Shown piece after piece: positions 42,988 through 51,216 of a stretch of DNA of 64,000 nt. The stretch covers positions 1 to 64,000 of the forward strand of contig JBGAUW010000014.1 in NCBI GenBank assembly GCA_044228435.1, read 5' to 3'. This DNA comes from Bog-950 sp044228435. Its GTDB lineage: Bacteria; Bacteroidota; Bacteroidia; Chitinophagales; LD1. Positions within the stretch are counted from its first letter, which is position 1, and each line of letters opens with the position of its first letter. The notes under the pieces are model-generated. The model saw only the letters and a list, made by a program, of their open reading frames with translations. It had not been told where the DNA came from and did no database searches. Made by a program: the position numbers and the translations under genes.

Positions 42988-43686
42988 TCATGAAGCTTTT
43001 TTGAACGTTTTAGGGCGCGGCAGTTTTACTTGTATAGCCGAACCTAGTTCTTTAAGTATTATTTTGCTTATTTCTTTAGCACGGTTTACCACCATAAAGT
43101 GGGTGCCGCCTTTAATCCAAATGGCATCTTTAATATAAAAGTGAGGGAAAATTCGGTCGCGGGTTCCGTGGATATGAACAATGTTTTCGGGGTATTCTTC
43201 GTTCCGCCAGTGTATCACCTGGTCAACTGCCCACTCGTTAAACTCAATATCAATCTCTTTAATCATATCATCTATCATCTTAAAATCGTGGCTGCTTAGC
43301 TTACCCAGGAACCATTGTAGCCAAAAACGAAACTCGATGGCCAGTTTGCCGGGTATTAAGCGGTGGAATTTAAGTGAACTTAGTAAGAGGAACTTAAGCG
43401 GGCGCTCGTGATAAGTTTTTATGCTGGATATGATGATGGTTTTGTGCGGGTTAACCAGTTTAGCCAACTCTACGGCTACTACTCCGCCAAACGACATACC
43501 TATTAAAATGGGCTGCGTATCTTTCTTTATTTGAGGCACCAGCTTTTTAACATAATTGCTGATGTGTTCATCTTTTCTATGCTTGGGCCACTTAAGGTGA
43601 ACTATCTCATAACCGGCTAAATCAAGATTTTCAAAAATCTTGTCGTTAGCGCCTACGCCGGGAATTAAATATATCGTCTTATCCAT
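42988..43686 (-). CDS. Alpha/beta hydrolase, serine type
   Basis: A 232-residue alpha/beta hydrolase with the nucleophile elbow IGMSFGGVVAVELA (Ser, about residue 65) and the catalytic His probably in KGGTHFMVV. The lid region is basic. It is divergent from an acyltransferase gene (starts 43746), with 59 bp between the two starts, so both may deal with lipid esters. The substrate is unknown. Confidence 0.85.
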   Translation of the reverse strand: MDKTIYLIPGVGANDKIFENLDLAGYEIVHLKWPKHRKDEHISNYVKKLVPQIKKDTQPILIGMSFGGVVAVELAKLVNPHKTIIISSIKTYHERPLKFLLLSSLKFHRLIPGKLAIEFRFWLQWFLGKLSSHDFKMIDDMIKEIDIEFNEWAVDQVIHWRNEEYPENIVHIHGTRDRIFPHFYIKDAIWIKGGTHFMVVNRAKEISKIILKELGSAIQVKLPRPKTFKKAS

Positions 43687-43745
43687 TCAATGGGTTTTGA
43701 TGAAAAACTAAATTAGAAATTACATTTACAACTTCAAACCTATTT

Positions 43746-44618
43746 ATGGCACAAAAAACACGCACCACTGTCCTAAAATCAGATTTCGACTTCGATCCGC
43801 CTTCTAAAACGTTTGCGCGCGGCTTTATAGCCCCATTCAAATTTTATTTCTCCCCACAATTCTACGGATTAGACGAGCTAGATGTTACCCGTCCGGCCCT
43901 ATATGTTTCTAACCACACTATTTTGGGGGTATTTGATGGTTACCCATTTGCTATTGAATTGTACTTACGCAAGGGTATTATTTTACGTGCCCTGGCCGAT
44001 AGCAACCACTGGTATATACCGGTATGGAAAGATATTATACAGAAAAACCTGGGTGTTGTAGAGGCCAGCCGCGAAAACTGCCGCGAGTTGATGAAGCGGG
44101 GCGATAGCATTGTGGTTTTTCCGGGTGGCACCCGCGAGGTGTGCAAAAAGAAAGGTGAGCAATATATACTAAAGTGGAGCGACCGCCGTGGCTTTGTGCG
44201 CATGGCTATGGAGCAGGGTTATGACATAATACCGGTAGCGGCCGTTGGAGCCGAAGAAACTTACACTGTAATAAAAGACGCCAACGATATATTGAATTCG
44301 CCTTTTGGTAAGTTTTTAAAATTTATAGGCGTAGCCGAAAAATATTTAAAAAACGGCGACTTGATGCCACCGGTAGTACGCGGCATTGGTGATACTATTA
44401 TACCGCGCCCGGCCAAACTATATTTTAGTTTTGGCAAACGCATTAGCACCGCCAAATACAAGAAAAGCTTTGACGACCCCGCTACGCAGGAACTGGTAAA
44501 AGAAAAAGTGGAAAAAGCGCTATTGGCCGAGTTTGAAAAACTATTTGCTATACGTGATCACGATACGGACCGCAGTAAATGGAGAAGGCTATTAAATATG
44601 CGCAAGCCTAATGCTTAG
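43746..44618 (+). CDS. Acyltransferase of the PlsC/LPLAT superfamily, DGAT2-like wording
   Basis: A 290-residue acyltransferase. Its first block is SNHTILGVFDGYPFA (HxxxxxD type), and the second is VVFPGGTREVCKKKGEQY. PGGTREV closely follows the wording of eukaryotic-type diacylglycerol acyltransferase 2 and plant relatives, so the enzyme may esterify a neutral lipid or glycerophospholipid. The C-terminus is basic. It is divergent from the 42988 hydrolase. Confidence 0.85.
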   Translation: MAQKTRTTVLKSDFDFDPPSKTFARGFIAPFKFYFSPQFYGLDELDVTRPALYVSNHTILGVFDGYPFAIELYLRKGIILRALADSNHWYIPVWKDIIQKNLGVVEASRENCRELMKRGDSIVVFPGGTREVCKKKGEQYILKWSDRRGFVRMAMEQGYDIIPVAAVGAEETYTVIKDANDILNSPFGKFLKFIGVAEKYLKNGDLMPPVVRGIGDTIIPRPAKLYFSFGKRISTAKYKKSFDDPATQELVKEKVEKALLAEFEKLFAIRDHDTDRSKWRRLLNMRKPNA

Positions 44619-44644
44619 TAAGTGTTCTCTGTGTTTGTAGGTAA

Positions 44645-46096
44645 CTAACGGTTTATTATCAGGTAATTATTATACCGGGTCTTATCGGCTAATTGCAGTA
44701 CGTAAAAGTACGAACCATCGGGTAATGGCTTGTTGCTCTCCAGGTTGGTTCCACCCCAATCATTTTGGTATTCTTCGCTCTCATAAACCAGGGTTCCATA
44801 CCGGTTAAATACTTTAAGTAAGGCGGGGGCAAAATATTCTAAACCGGTAAAAACCAGTTTATCATTTTTGCCATCGCCATCCGGCGAAAAGCCCTGCGGT
44901 AAAAAAACCTTATCGGGGCAGTTAACTGTAACCGTAATAGTTCCCGTATCGCAGCCATGCGCATCGCATACTATATAGCTAAAGGTTTCCGAACCACAAG
45001 CCAAAGGAAGGCGGGTAAAAACAACCTCGCCGGTTGCATTATCCAATGCAATAGTGCCCAGCAAACCAGTGGTATCTTCAGCAAAAGCCGAAAGAACAAA
45101 AAGCGAATCATTCTCATCATCCACATCATTCGCCAGCACATCCAGCGTAACTTCATTTACGGTATCGGTAAAAACAAAAGCATCATCTGTGGGAGTAGGG
45201 TGCGAGTTAGTGCCGCTTACATTTAAGTATACAACCGCAGTATCGCAGCCGCCTTTGTTATCGCAAATAATGTATAGGAATGAATCGGCACCAAAATAAA
45301 ACGGCACCGGGGTATAAATAACCTGTGTGCCGTTGGTAACCGCAGTAGTGCCATGCTGTGCTCCGCTAACCACGATAATTGTAAGCGGGTCGCCATCGGT
45401 ATCATAATCATTGCCGGCTACCGGTAAAAAAGTAGACACATTTTCGGGCACCGAAAACGTATCGTTAGCAGCCACAGGCACCGTGTTTACATCTAAAATA
45501 TTTACATAAACAAGGGCATTATCGCACAGGTTAGTGGTGTCGCAAACAAAATACCCAAATGTATCGGCACCTACATAGTTAAGGTTGGGGGTGTATTGAA
45601 CTTGCCCGCCCACAATTGCGGCATTGCCATGTGCAGCATTGTAATGAATAGAAACCGTTAGAGGGTCGCCGTCCAAATCATAATCGTTAGCCGTTACCGG
45701 AAAGGTAGCCGTAGTATTCTTATTTATAGTGTAGGTATCGTTAACGGCTACGGGCGGATTGTTTCTATCATCAATAGTTATATAAACCAAAGCCCCGGCA
45801 CAGCGGTTGGTTACATCGCAAATTATATAGCTAACCGTATCGGTGCCGGTATAATTAAACACCGGGGTATATTGCAGCTGCCCCGATACCACCGTAGCAT
45901 TACCATGGGCAGCATTAGATGGCAGGGAGAGAATTAGCGGGTCTCCATCTAAATCATAATCGTTAGCGGTAACCGGAAAGGTAACCGTCGTATTTCGGTT
46001 AATGGCAAAAGTATCGTTAACGGCAACCGGGGCCTGCTGGGCAAAAAGTATTTGCACCGCGCATACTAAAAAGTAAAATAACCCCGTTCTTTTCAT
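44645..46096 (-). CDS. Surface protein with four tandem-95-type beta domains and gliding/T9SS C-terminal domain
   Basis: A 483-residue exported protein with signal peptide to about residue 19. Four repeated beta domains of about 90 residues (about 22-110, 113-205, 207-300, 302-395) follow. Each begins with a PVAVNDTF-like or equivalent phrase and ends with ...CD. They are Ca-binding-type Ig-like/cadherin-like repeats. The last ~90 residues (VFLPQGFSPDGDGKNDK to NRYGTLVYE to YLIINR) are the gliding motility-associated C-terminal domain used by T9SS. It probably forms a rod on the cell surface. It reads 3 bp downstream of fbp. Confidence 0.9.
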   Translation of the reverse strand: MKRTGLFYFLVCAVQILFAQQAPVAVNDTFAINRNTTVTFPVTANDYDLDGDPLILSLPSNAAHGNATVVSGQLQYTPVFNYTGTDTVSYIICDVTNRCAGALVYITIDDRNNPPVAVNDTYTINKNTTATFPVTANDYDLDGDPLTVSIHYNAAHGNAAIVGGQVQYTPNLNYVGADTFGYFVCDTTNLCDNALVYVNILDVNTVPVAANDTFSVPENVSTFLPVAGNDYDTDGDPLTIIVVSGAQHGTTAVTNGTQVIYTPVPFYFGADSFLYIICDNKGGCDTAVVYLNVSGTNSHPTPTDDAFVFTDTVNEVTLDVLANDVDDENDSLFVLSAFAEDTTGLLGTIALDNATGEVVFTRLPLACGSETFSYIVCDAHGCDTGTITVTVNCPDKVFLPQGFSPDGDGKNDKLVFTGLEYFAPALLKVFNRYGTLVYESEEYQNDWGGTNLESNKPLPDGSYFYVLQLADKTRYNNYLIINR

Positions 46097-46099
46097 TTT

Positions 46100-47068
46100 T
46101 CACCCTTTCAAAAACTCCTGCGCTTTATCCACCAAATTTTTTGAGCCTATAAATATAGCGCTTCGTTCGTGAAGTTCAACCGGCTGCACATCCAAAATGC
46201 GCCCTTTGCCATCTGTTGCATTTCCACCGGCCTGCTCTACAACGTAGGCCATAGGTATGCATTCATAAAGCAATCGTAGCTTACCCTTCGTTTCGCCTTT
46301 ATTAGCCGGGTAAATAAATATGCCCCCTTTTATCAGCGTGCGGTGCACATCGCCCACCATAGAGCCTATATAGCGTAAAGAGTATGGTCGGGAAGTTTCT
46401 TTATCCACCGCCGAACAGTAGGCTACAAAGTTTTGCACGCCCTCATCAAACTTGGCAATGTTACCCTGGTTCATAGAATATATTTTGCCACTGGCCGGCA
46501 CCTTAATATCGGGATGCGACAGGTAAAAACCCTGGTTTTGAGTGTTAAGTGTAAAACCGTTTACCCCGTTGCCGGTAGACAGCACCAGTATGGTAGAGCT
46601 GCCATAAATAAAATACCCTGCCGCTTTAGTAGCATTGCCGGTTTGGTAAAAATCGGCTTCGGTAACCGGCCCGGCCGGAGAAAGCCTTTCTACAATATTA
46701 AAAATGGTGCCCACCGGGGCGCAAATATCAATGTTAGACGAGCCATCCAGTGGGTCAACGGAAATAGCGTATTTGCCGCCTTCATTCAGGGTAACCACAC
46801 CTTCATTCTCTTCACTAAGGTAGCCTGCGCAGGTTTCGCTGGCGCGCAGGTAATCCATTATTATTCGGTTGCTAAGGTCGTCGAGCTTTTGAACAGTTTC
46901 GCCCTGCACGTTGGTTTCGCCGGTTACGCCCAAAATATCGGCAATACCGGCATTATTAATCAGCCGCGCAATAATTTTAGAACCTTCTGCCAACGATAGC
47001 AGCGCCTTACACATTTCGAGCGAAGTATTCTTTTCTAAAAAAACCTCCAGGGTTGTTCCTTTGTTCAT
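46100..47068 (-). CDS. fbp: Class I fructose-1,6-bisphosphatase
   Basis: This enzyme hydrolyses fructose-1,6-bisphosphate in gluconeogenesis. The 322-residue product has the metal/substrate core DPLDGSSNID (about residues 105-114), the YIGSMVGDVHR region and LRLLYECIPMAYVVEQAGG near the C-terminus. The length is normal for the family. It is followed after 3 bp by the surface-protein gene at 44645, an odd pairing that probably only reflects a shared transcript. Confidence 0.96.
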   Translation of the reverse strand: MNKGTTLEVFLEKNTSLEMCKALLSLAEGSKIIARLINNAGIADILGVTGETNVQGETVQKLDDLSNRIIMDYLRASETCAGYLSEENEGVVTLNEGGKYAISVDPLDGSSNIDICAPVGTIFNIVERLSPAGPVTEADFYQTGNATKAAGYFIYGSSTILVLSTGNGVNGFTLNTQNQGFYLSHPDIKVPASGKIYSMNQGNIAKFDEGVQNFVAYCSAVDKETSRPYSLRYIGSMVGDVHRTLIKGGIFIYPANKGETKGKLRLLYECIPMAYVVEQAGGNATDGKGRILDVQPVELHERSAIFIGSKNLVDKAQEFLKG

Positions 47069-47117
47069 TGGTAAACTATGTTTATGTGCGAATATATTAT
47101 TTAAGAGATAGTGCCAC

Positions 47118-47147
47118 TTTTAAAATATAAACGTGTGAATATCTTTG
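47118..47147 (+). promoter_or_regulatory. Candidate promoter of the GNAT gene
   Basis: TATCTTTG (47140-47147) matches TAnnTTTG. The upstream partner is TTTT (47118-47121), one base off TTTG, at 18 bp. The ATG is at 47213, giving a leader of about 60 bp. Confidence 0.5.
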
Positions 47148-47212
47148 CGCCCTTTTTAAGAAGTGAATTGTGAATGGGCAATAGTAAGTAGTTAAATACA
47201 AATACCGGAAAT

Positions 47213-47719
47213 ATGAGTTTTATAATAAGACATGGCGATAAAAAAGATGTGCCCGGCATAATGAAACTGGTACGCGAACTGGCAGAGTTTGAGCGCGCGC
47301 CCGAGGCAGTGGTAAATACCGAGGAAATGTTGTTGAACGACGGATTTGGCAAAAACCCATTGTACAAAGTAATTATTGCCGAAGCTTACGATACTAATGA
47401 GGTAATAGGCATGGCATTGTATTATACCGCCTATAGCACCTGGAAAGGTAAGATGCTTTTTCTGGATGATTTGGTGGTTACCGAAAGTTACCGCCGCTAT
47501 GGCATTGGCCGCAAACTGATTAACGAGTTTTTGCTGGATGCCAAAGAACAGGGGGTAAACCAAATACGTTGGCAAGTGTTAAACTGGAATACCCCTGCTA
47601 TAGAGTTTTATAACTCGCTGGGGGTAGAAATGGACGCCGAATGGATAACCGTAAAAATGAGCAAAGAGCAAATAGCTAGTGCCGTCCACAAGCAGCAGTT
47701 GGCAGTCAATAAGAAATAG
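47213..47719 (+). CDS. GNAT-family N-acetyltransferase
   Basis: A 168-residue acetyltransferase with the acetyl-CoA-binding motif in DLVVTESYRRYGIGRKLI (V/L-x-x-x-x-R-G-x-G type with R-Y-G-I-G) and the second motif around NWNTPAIEFYNSLG. The wording is that of the diamine/thialysine N-acetyltransferase (SSAT-like) group, whose substrates are small amines, so an amine is likely. Its last ~12 residues (SAVHKQQLAVNKK) are encoded by an intergenic-type repeat and may be non-homologous to the family. Confidence 0.88.
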   Translation: MSFIIRHGDKKDVPGIMKLVRELAEFERAPEAVVNTEEMLLNDGFGKNPLYKVIIAEAYDTNEVIGMALYYTAYSTWKGKMLFLDDLVVTESYRRYGIGRKLINEFLLDAKEQGVNQIRWQVLNWNTPAIEFYNSLGVEMDAEWITVKMSKEQIASAVHKQQLAVNKK

Positions 47720-47800
47720 CTGGCAGTCAGCAAGAACACAAACAGCCTAAACAATAAACAGGAAGAACGTTAACACCTTAACACATAAACACTTTAACAC
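47690..47800 (+). repeat. Short degenerate repeats at the end of the GNAT gene
   Basis: TTGGCAGTCAATAAGAA and CTGGCAGTCAGCAAGAA are neighbouring imperfect copies (about 47699-47735). They are followed by repeated AACAC units (ACGTTAACACCTTAACACATAAAC and on; cited in part). Such degenerate short repeats are common between Bacteroidota genes and read into the last codons of this gene. Confidence 0.5.
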
Positions 47801-47811
47801 ACTAAAAAGAC

Positions 47812-49077
47812 ATGCAAGTTTACAAATTTGGAGGGGCATCGGTTAAAGATGCGGCAGCAGTAAAAAATGTTACATCTATTTTAAAAGAGAACAACTTTAA
47901 CGAAAAGGTGGTGGTTATTTCGGCCATGGGCAAAAGCACCAACGAGTTAGAAAACGTGGTTAACCTTTACTATGCACAAAATGCCGATTGGGAGAAGGCT
48001 TTAACCGGCCTGTTTGATAAGCACCTGGTTATTATAAATAACCTGTATGGCGATAACGATAAAACAAAAGCTATTGAAGATGTAAAGAAGCTGATAGATG
48101 CCGCCGCTAAGTTTTTAAAAGAAAACAGCTCGCGCAATTACAACTACATATACGACCAAATTGTATCGCTGGGCGAATACATATCTACCACTATTGTAAG
48201 CGACTACGCAAACTCGATAGGCCTTAAAAACACCCTGTTGGATGTAAAAGAAGTTCTGTTTACCGATAACGCCTATACCGAAGGTAAAGTAGACTTTAAA
48301 AAGACAGAAGAGGCCATTAACAAAAAGGTAACCGAGCTGGTTAAAACGGGCTTTGTAATTACACAGGGTTTTGTGGGTTCTACCCCGGAAGGATTTGCTA
48401 CAACCTTAGGTCGCGAGGGCTCAGATTATACCGCCTCTATTTTTGCCTACTCGCTGAACGCCGAGCGCATGACCGTTTGGAAGGACGTAGAAGGCATTAT
48501 GAACGCCGACCCGAAGGAGTTTCCGGAGGCGGAGTTTATCAGCGAACTTACCTTCCACGAGGCAATTGAAATGACTTACTATGGCGCCAGTGTAATACAC
48601 CCTAAAACCATTAAGCCGATACAAAACAAGAACATTCCTTTAGAGGTGCGTTCGTTTGTAAACAGCGGCAAACGCGGCTCGGTTATAAGCGCCAATGCCA
48701 ATACCTTGTTTTTGCCCCCTATTATTATTTGGAAAAGAAACCAGGTACTTCTCTCCTTTTCGGCTAAAGACTTTTCGTTTATTGCCGAAGACCACCTAAG
48801 CAAGGTATTTGGCACCTTTGCCGAAAACCGCCTGCGCATTAACCTGATGCAAAATGCCGCCATTAGCTTCTCTATAGCCGTTGACTTTAAAAAGGAAAAG
48901 ATAGATAACGTAATAGAGCAACTATCCAACGATTTTACCATTACCCGTAACGAAAATCTTTCGCTGCTTACCATCCGCCACTTTAACCAGGGTATTATTG
49001 ATAAGTTGACGAAAGACAAGGACATATTGCTTCGTCAAAACTCGCGCAATACAGTGCAGTTGTTGATGAGGGAGTGA
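47812..49077 (+). CDS. Aspartate kinase
   Basis: This enzyme phosphorylates aspartate at the start of the Lys/Thr/Met/DAP pathway. The 421-residue product has the amino-acid-kinase N-terminus VYKFGGASVKD. The substrate loop GFVGSTPEGFATTLGREGSD is intact, and two ACT domains lie in the last ~120 residues. The length is that of the monofunctional type. No partner dapA, asd or thrA gene is adjacent. Confidence 0.93.
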   Translation: MQVYKFGGASVKDAAAVKNVTSILKENNFNEKVVVISAMGKSTNELENVVNLYYAQNADWEKALTGLFDKHLVIINNLYGDNDKTKAIEDVKKLIDAAAKFLKENSSRNYNYIYDQIVSLGEYISTTIVSDYANSIGLKNTLLDVKEVLFTDNAYTEGKVDFKKTEEAINKKVTELVKTGFVITQGFVGSTPEGFATTLGREGSDYTASIFAYSLNAERMTVWKDVEGIMNADPKEFPEAEFISELTFHEAIEMTYYGASVIHPKTIKPIQNKNIPLEVRSFVNSGKRGSVISANANTLFLPPIIIWKRNQVLLSFSAKDFSFIAEDHLSKVFGTFAENRLRINLMQNAAISFSIAVDFKKEKIDNVIEQLSNDFTITRNENLSLLTIRHFNQGIIDKLTKDKDILLRQNSRNTVQLLMRE

Positions 49078-49129
49078 GACTAATGCGGAAGTGGGAATTG
49101 AGAATGCGGAATTAAATACAAAAACAACT

Positions 49130-49441
49130 ATGAAAATGCTTTGGTGTTGGCGTTGTTCTATGGAAATTCCAATGTTGGACGAGAACGAATACTCGGAAGC
49201 CAGCAGACTATACAGTGTAGGCATCAAAAATATTCACACTCAAGTGAATAATAGTCAAAAAAGATTTAAAGAGTTGTTAGACTATTACTTTAAAGTAACC
49301 GGCTTTGAAGAAACAGAGCCTAACGCCATCATGCATCATAGAATTGCTCAATATGGTCCACCCTGCGAAGCTTGTGGCAAACCATTCAGAACTCCGCAAG
49401 CATCCTTTTGCGCTGCATGTGGACATAAACGAGTTAAATAG
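49130..49441 (+). CDS. Small zinc-ribbon protein, 103 residues
   Basis: A cytosolic protein with CWRC at the N-terminus (residues 6-9), a helical middle with a TGFEETEPNAIMHHRI stretch, and C-terminal C-x2-C (CEAC) plus C-x2-C (CAAC) clusters. This gives three Cys pairs, probably forming zinc ribbons. I use the ATG at 49130 because the in-frame GTG at 49091 would add non-conserved sequence. Proteins with the same layout are widespread and uncharacterised. It converges on the Arc-like gene, leaving one base between the stops. Confidence 0.8.
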   Translation: MKMLWCWRCSMEIPMLDENEYSEASRLYSVGIKNIHTQVNNSQKRFKELLDYYFKVTGFEETEPNAIMHHRIAQYGPPCEACGKPFRTPQASFCAACGHKRVK

Positions 49442-49442
49442 T

Positions 49443-49613
49443 CTACTTCTTCTCTCCTCCCTTAGGCTTCAATCGCTTAGCCTCTTTTAAGCTTTGGTTC
49501 AGCATCCATTCAATCTGCCCGTTTACACTACGAAATTCATCGGCAGCCCATTTTTCAATGGCCTTCATTGTTTCCGAATCTATCCGTAAGGCAAAAGGCT
49601 TCTTTTCCGACAT
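49443..49613 (-). CDS. Arc-like ribbon-helix-helix DNA-binding protein, 56 residues
   Basis: The short frame encodes MSEKKPFALRIDSETMKAI and on, with the layout of an Arc/MetJ-type RHH protein: a beta-strand FALRID, helix A, turn, and helix B with FRSVNGQIEWMLNQSLKEA, then a basic tail KRLKPKGGEKK. Such proteins bind palindromic operators as dimers. It starts 5 bp after the SPFH gene in the same direction. The 19-bp palindrome at the operon's promoter is a likely target. The gene is too short to be listed by size filters and is easy to miss. Confidence 0.85.
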   Translation of the reverse strand: MSEKKPFALRIDSETMKAIEKWAADEFRSVNGQIEWMLNQSLKEAKRLKPKGGEKK

Positions 49614-49618
49614 GCTTA

Positions 49619-50473
49619 CTATTGGTTTAAAGTGCCCGTATTAATTACCGGCTTGGTTTCACTATCACCACACAACACTACCATTAAATTGCTTACCATG
49701 GCGGCTTTGCGGTCTTCATCAAACTGAATAATATCTTTATCAGCCAACATTTTAAGTGCGCTTTCTACCATACCAACTGCTCCCTCAACAATTTTATGCC
49801 GAGCAGCTACCACAGCCGATGCCTGTTGCCTTCTAAGCATTGAATGAGCAATCTCGGGTGCATAAGCCAAATAGCCTATTCTTGCCTCAATTACCTCTAT
49901 TCCGGCAATATCTAACCGGGCTGTAACCTCCTGTTCCAGGGCTTTATTTACATCATCAAAATTAGTGCTAAGGGTAACAGTAGCGCGCTCATCTTCAAAA
50001 TGATCATAAGGGAAAGAGCCTGCCAGTTTACGCACCGCCGAATCGGTTTGTATGCGGATAAAGTTCTCATAGTTATCTACCTCAAAAGTTGATTTGAAAG
50101 TATCTTTCACCTTCCACACCAATATAACGCTTATTAAAACAGGATTCCCCATTTTATCGTTCACCTTTATTTTTTCGCTTTCAAAATTGCGGGCGCGTAA
50201 CGATAATGTGGTACGGCTATAAAGTGGGTTAATCCAAAACAACCCGTTTTGCTTAACAGTGCCTTTATAATCGCCAAACAGCAATAGCACCACACTTGCA
50301 TTAGGGCCAATTACCAAAAGGCCTTTTATTAATAAAGCTGCCAGCAACGCACAAGGAATTATCGCAGCAGGGGTTTGTGTTGCTATACCAATAACCATTC
50401 CTGCAATGGCAGCTATTAAAAACGCAATAGCCACATAACCATTAAACGGACTGATAATTTTTTCGGTTTTCAT
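49619..50473 (-). CDS. SPFH/band 7 domain membrane protein
   Basis: A 284-residue protein with two hydrophobic segments near the N-terminus (about 14-60), an SPFH domain (about 65-220, with the motif VDNYENFIRIQTDSAVRKL) and a helical C-terminus with IEARIGYLAYAPEIAHSMLRRQQA. SPFH proteins form rings and microdomains and often chaperone membrane proteases. Its partner is the RHH gene 5 bp downstream. The start at 50473 follows the -7 box TACATTTG at 50510-50517. Confidence 0.9.
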   Translation of the reverse strand: MKTEKIISPFNGYVAIAFLIAAIAGMVIGIATQTPAAIIPCALLAALLIKGLLVIGPNASVVLLLFGDYKGTVKQNGLFWINPLYSRTTLSLRARNFESEKIKVNDKMGNPVLISVILVWKVKDTFKSTFEVDNYENFIRIQTDSAVRKLAGSFPYDHFEDERATVTLSTNFDDVNKALEQEVTARLDIAGIEVIEARIGYLAYAPEIAHSMLRRQQASAVVAARHKIVEGAVGMVESALKMLADKDIIQFDEDRKAAMVSNLMVVLCGDSETKPVINTGTLNQ

Positions 50474-50490
50474 TTGGGGTAATATTTAAA

Positions 50491-50509
50491 TGATATCAAA
50501 TTGATATCA
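50491..50509. promoter_or_regulatory. Perfect 19-bp palindrome at the SPFH-RHH operon start
   Basis: TGATATCAA-A-TTGATATCA, perfect on both arms. It sits between the -7 box (50510-50517, minus strand) and the ATG (50473), covering the expected transcription start. An operator here would block transcription. The obvious candidate binder is the RHH protein encoded by the second gene of the operon. Confidence 0.82.
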
Positions 50510-50539
50510 CAAATGTAAACAATAATTTACAATTGCAAA
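50510..50539 (-). promoter_or_regulatory. Promoter of the SPFH-RHH operon
   Basis: Minus-strand TACATTTG (50510-50517) matches TAnnTTTG. TTTG (50536-50539) lies 18 bp upstream. The 19-bp palindrome directly abuts the -7 box. Confidence 0.72.
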
Positions 50540-50634
50540 TACACCCCCGTTGGCAATAATTACGACCATCGGGAAGACATATTATGCCAAGCCGAAGGTA
50601 CCGGAAAAAAAGATGGAAATTATAAGGGCAAAAC

Positions 50635-51060
50635 CTAGGCTACTATGGCCGTTAAGGCTACCAGAGAGGTAGTTAAAACAGCCGGGGCTATAATACGGGT
50701 AAGCTCTTTAAGTAAAAGGGCTTCGCTGTTAGGTTTATTTATAAACTCTCTGGCACCGCAGGTTAGCGCTTTGTGGGCTTCACGCACCGAGGTAGAAAGC
50801 ATAATAACCGGAATGTTTTTAAGATCAGGGTTTTTACTTAACTGCGTTAAGCACTCCAGCCCATTCATGCGGGGCATGTTTACGTCCATAAAAATAAAGT
50901 CGGGCAAGATCTGGGAGTGACTTAGTATTTCAAGCGCCTCCATACCGTTATCGGCTATACCCTGCAATTTGGCGTTGGGTATGTGGCTGATGGCAGTAGC
51001 AAAAAAGCCCTGATCATCTTTGTCGTCCTCAACAAGTAAAATATTTTTAATATTTCGCAT
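50635..51060 (-). CDS. CheY-like single-domain response regulator
   Basis: A 141-residue receiver with the acidic pocket LVEDDKDD, the phosphoacceptor in FIFMDVNMPRMNG and Lys in INKPNS. The C-terminal ~15 residues are hydrophobic and not needed for the fold. It has no output domain, so it must act by protein contact. It is divergent from the 51217 surface gene, and no kinase is adjacent. Confidence 0.88.
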   Translation of the reverse strand: MRNIKNILLVEDDKDDQGFFATAISHIPNAKLQGIADNGMEALEILSHSQILPDFIFMDVNMPRMNGLECLTQLSKNPDLKNIPVIMLSTSVREAHKALTCGAREFINKPNSEALLLKELTRIIAPAVLTTSLVALTAIVA

Positions 51061-51216
51061 GGGCTGTTATTTAAAGTAGGTTTAAATACAACTGCAAGAT
51101 ACAGCCCTCTTTTTGCAAAGCGTTATACTGTATTTAAAATGTTTTACATAATTCCCAATATAATGTTAACCGTTTAACACCCGCAACTTTTACTTACTTT
51201 GCAATCTTAACAGACC

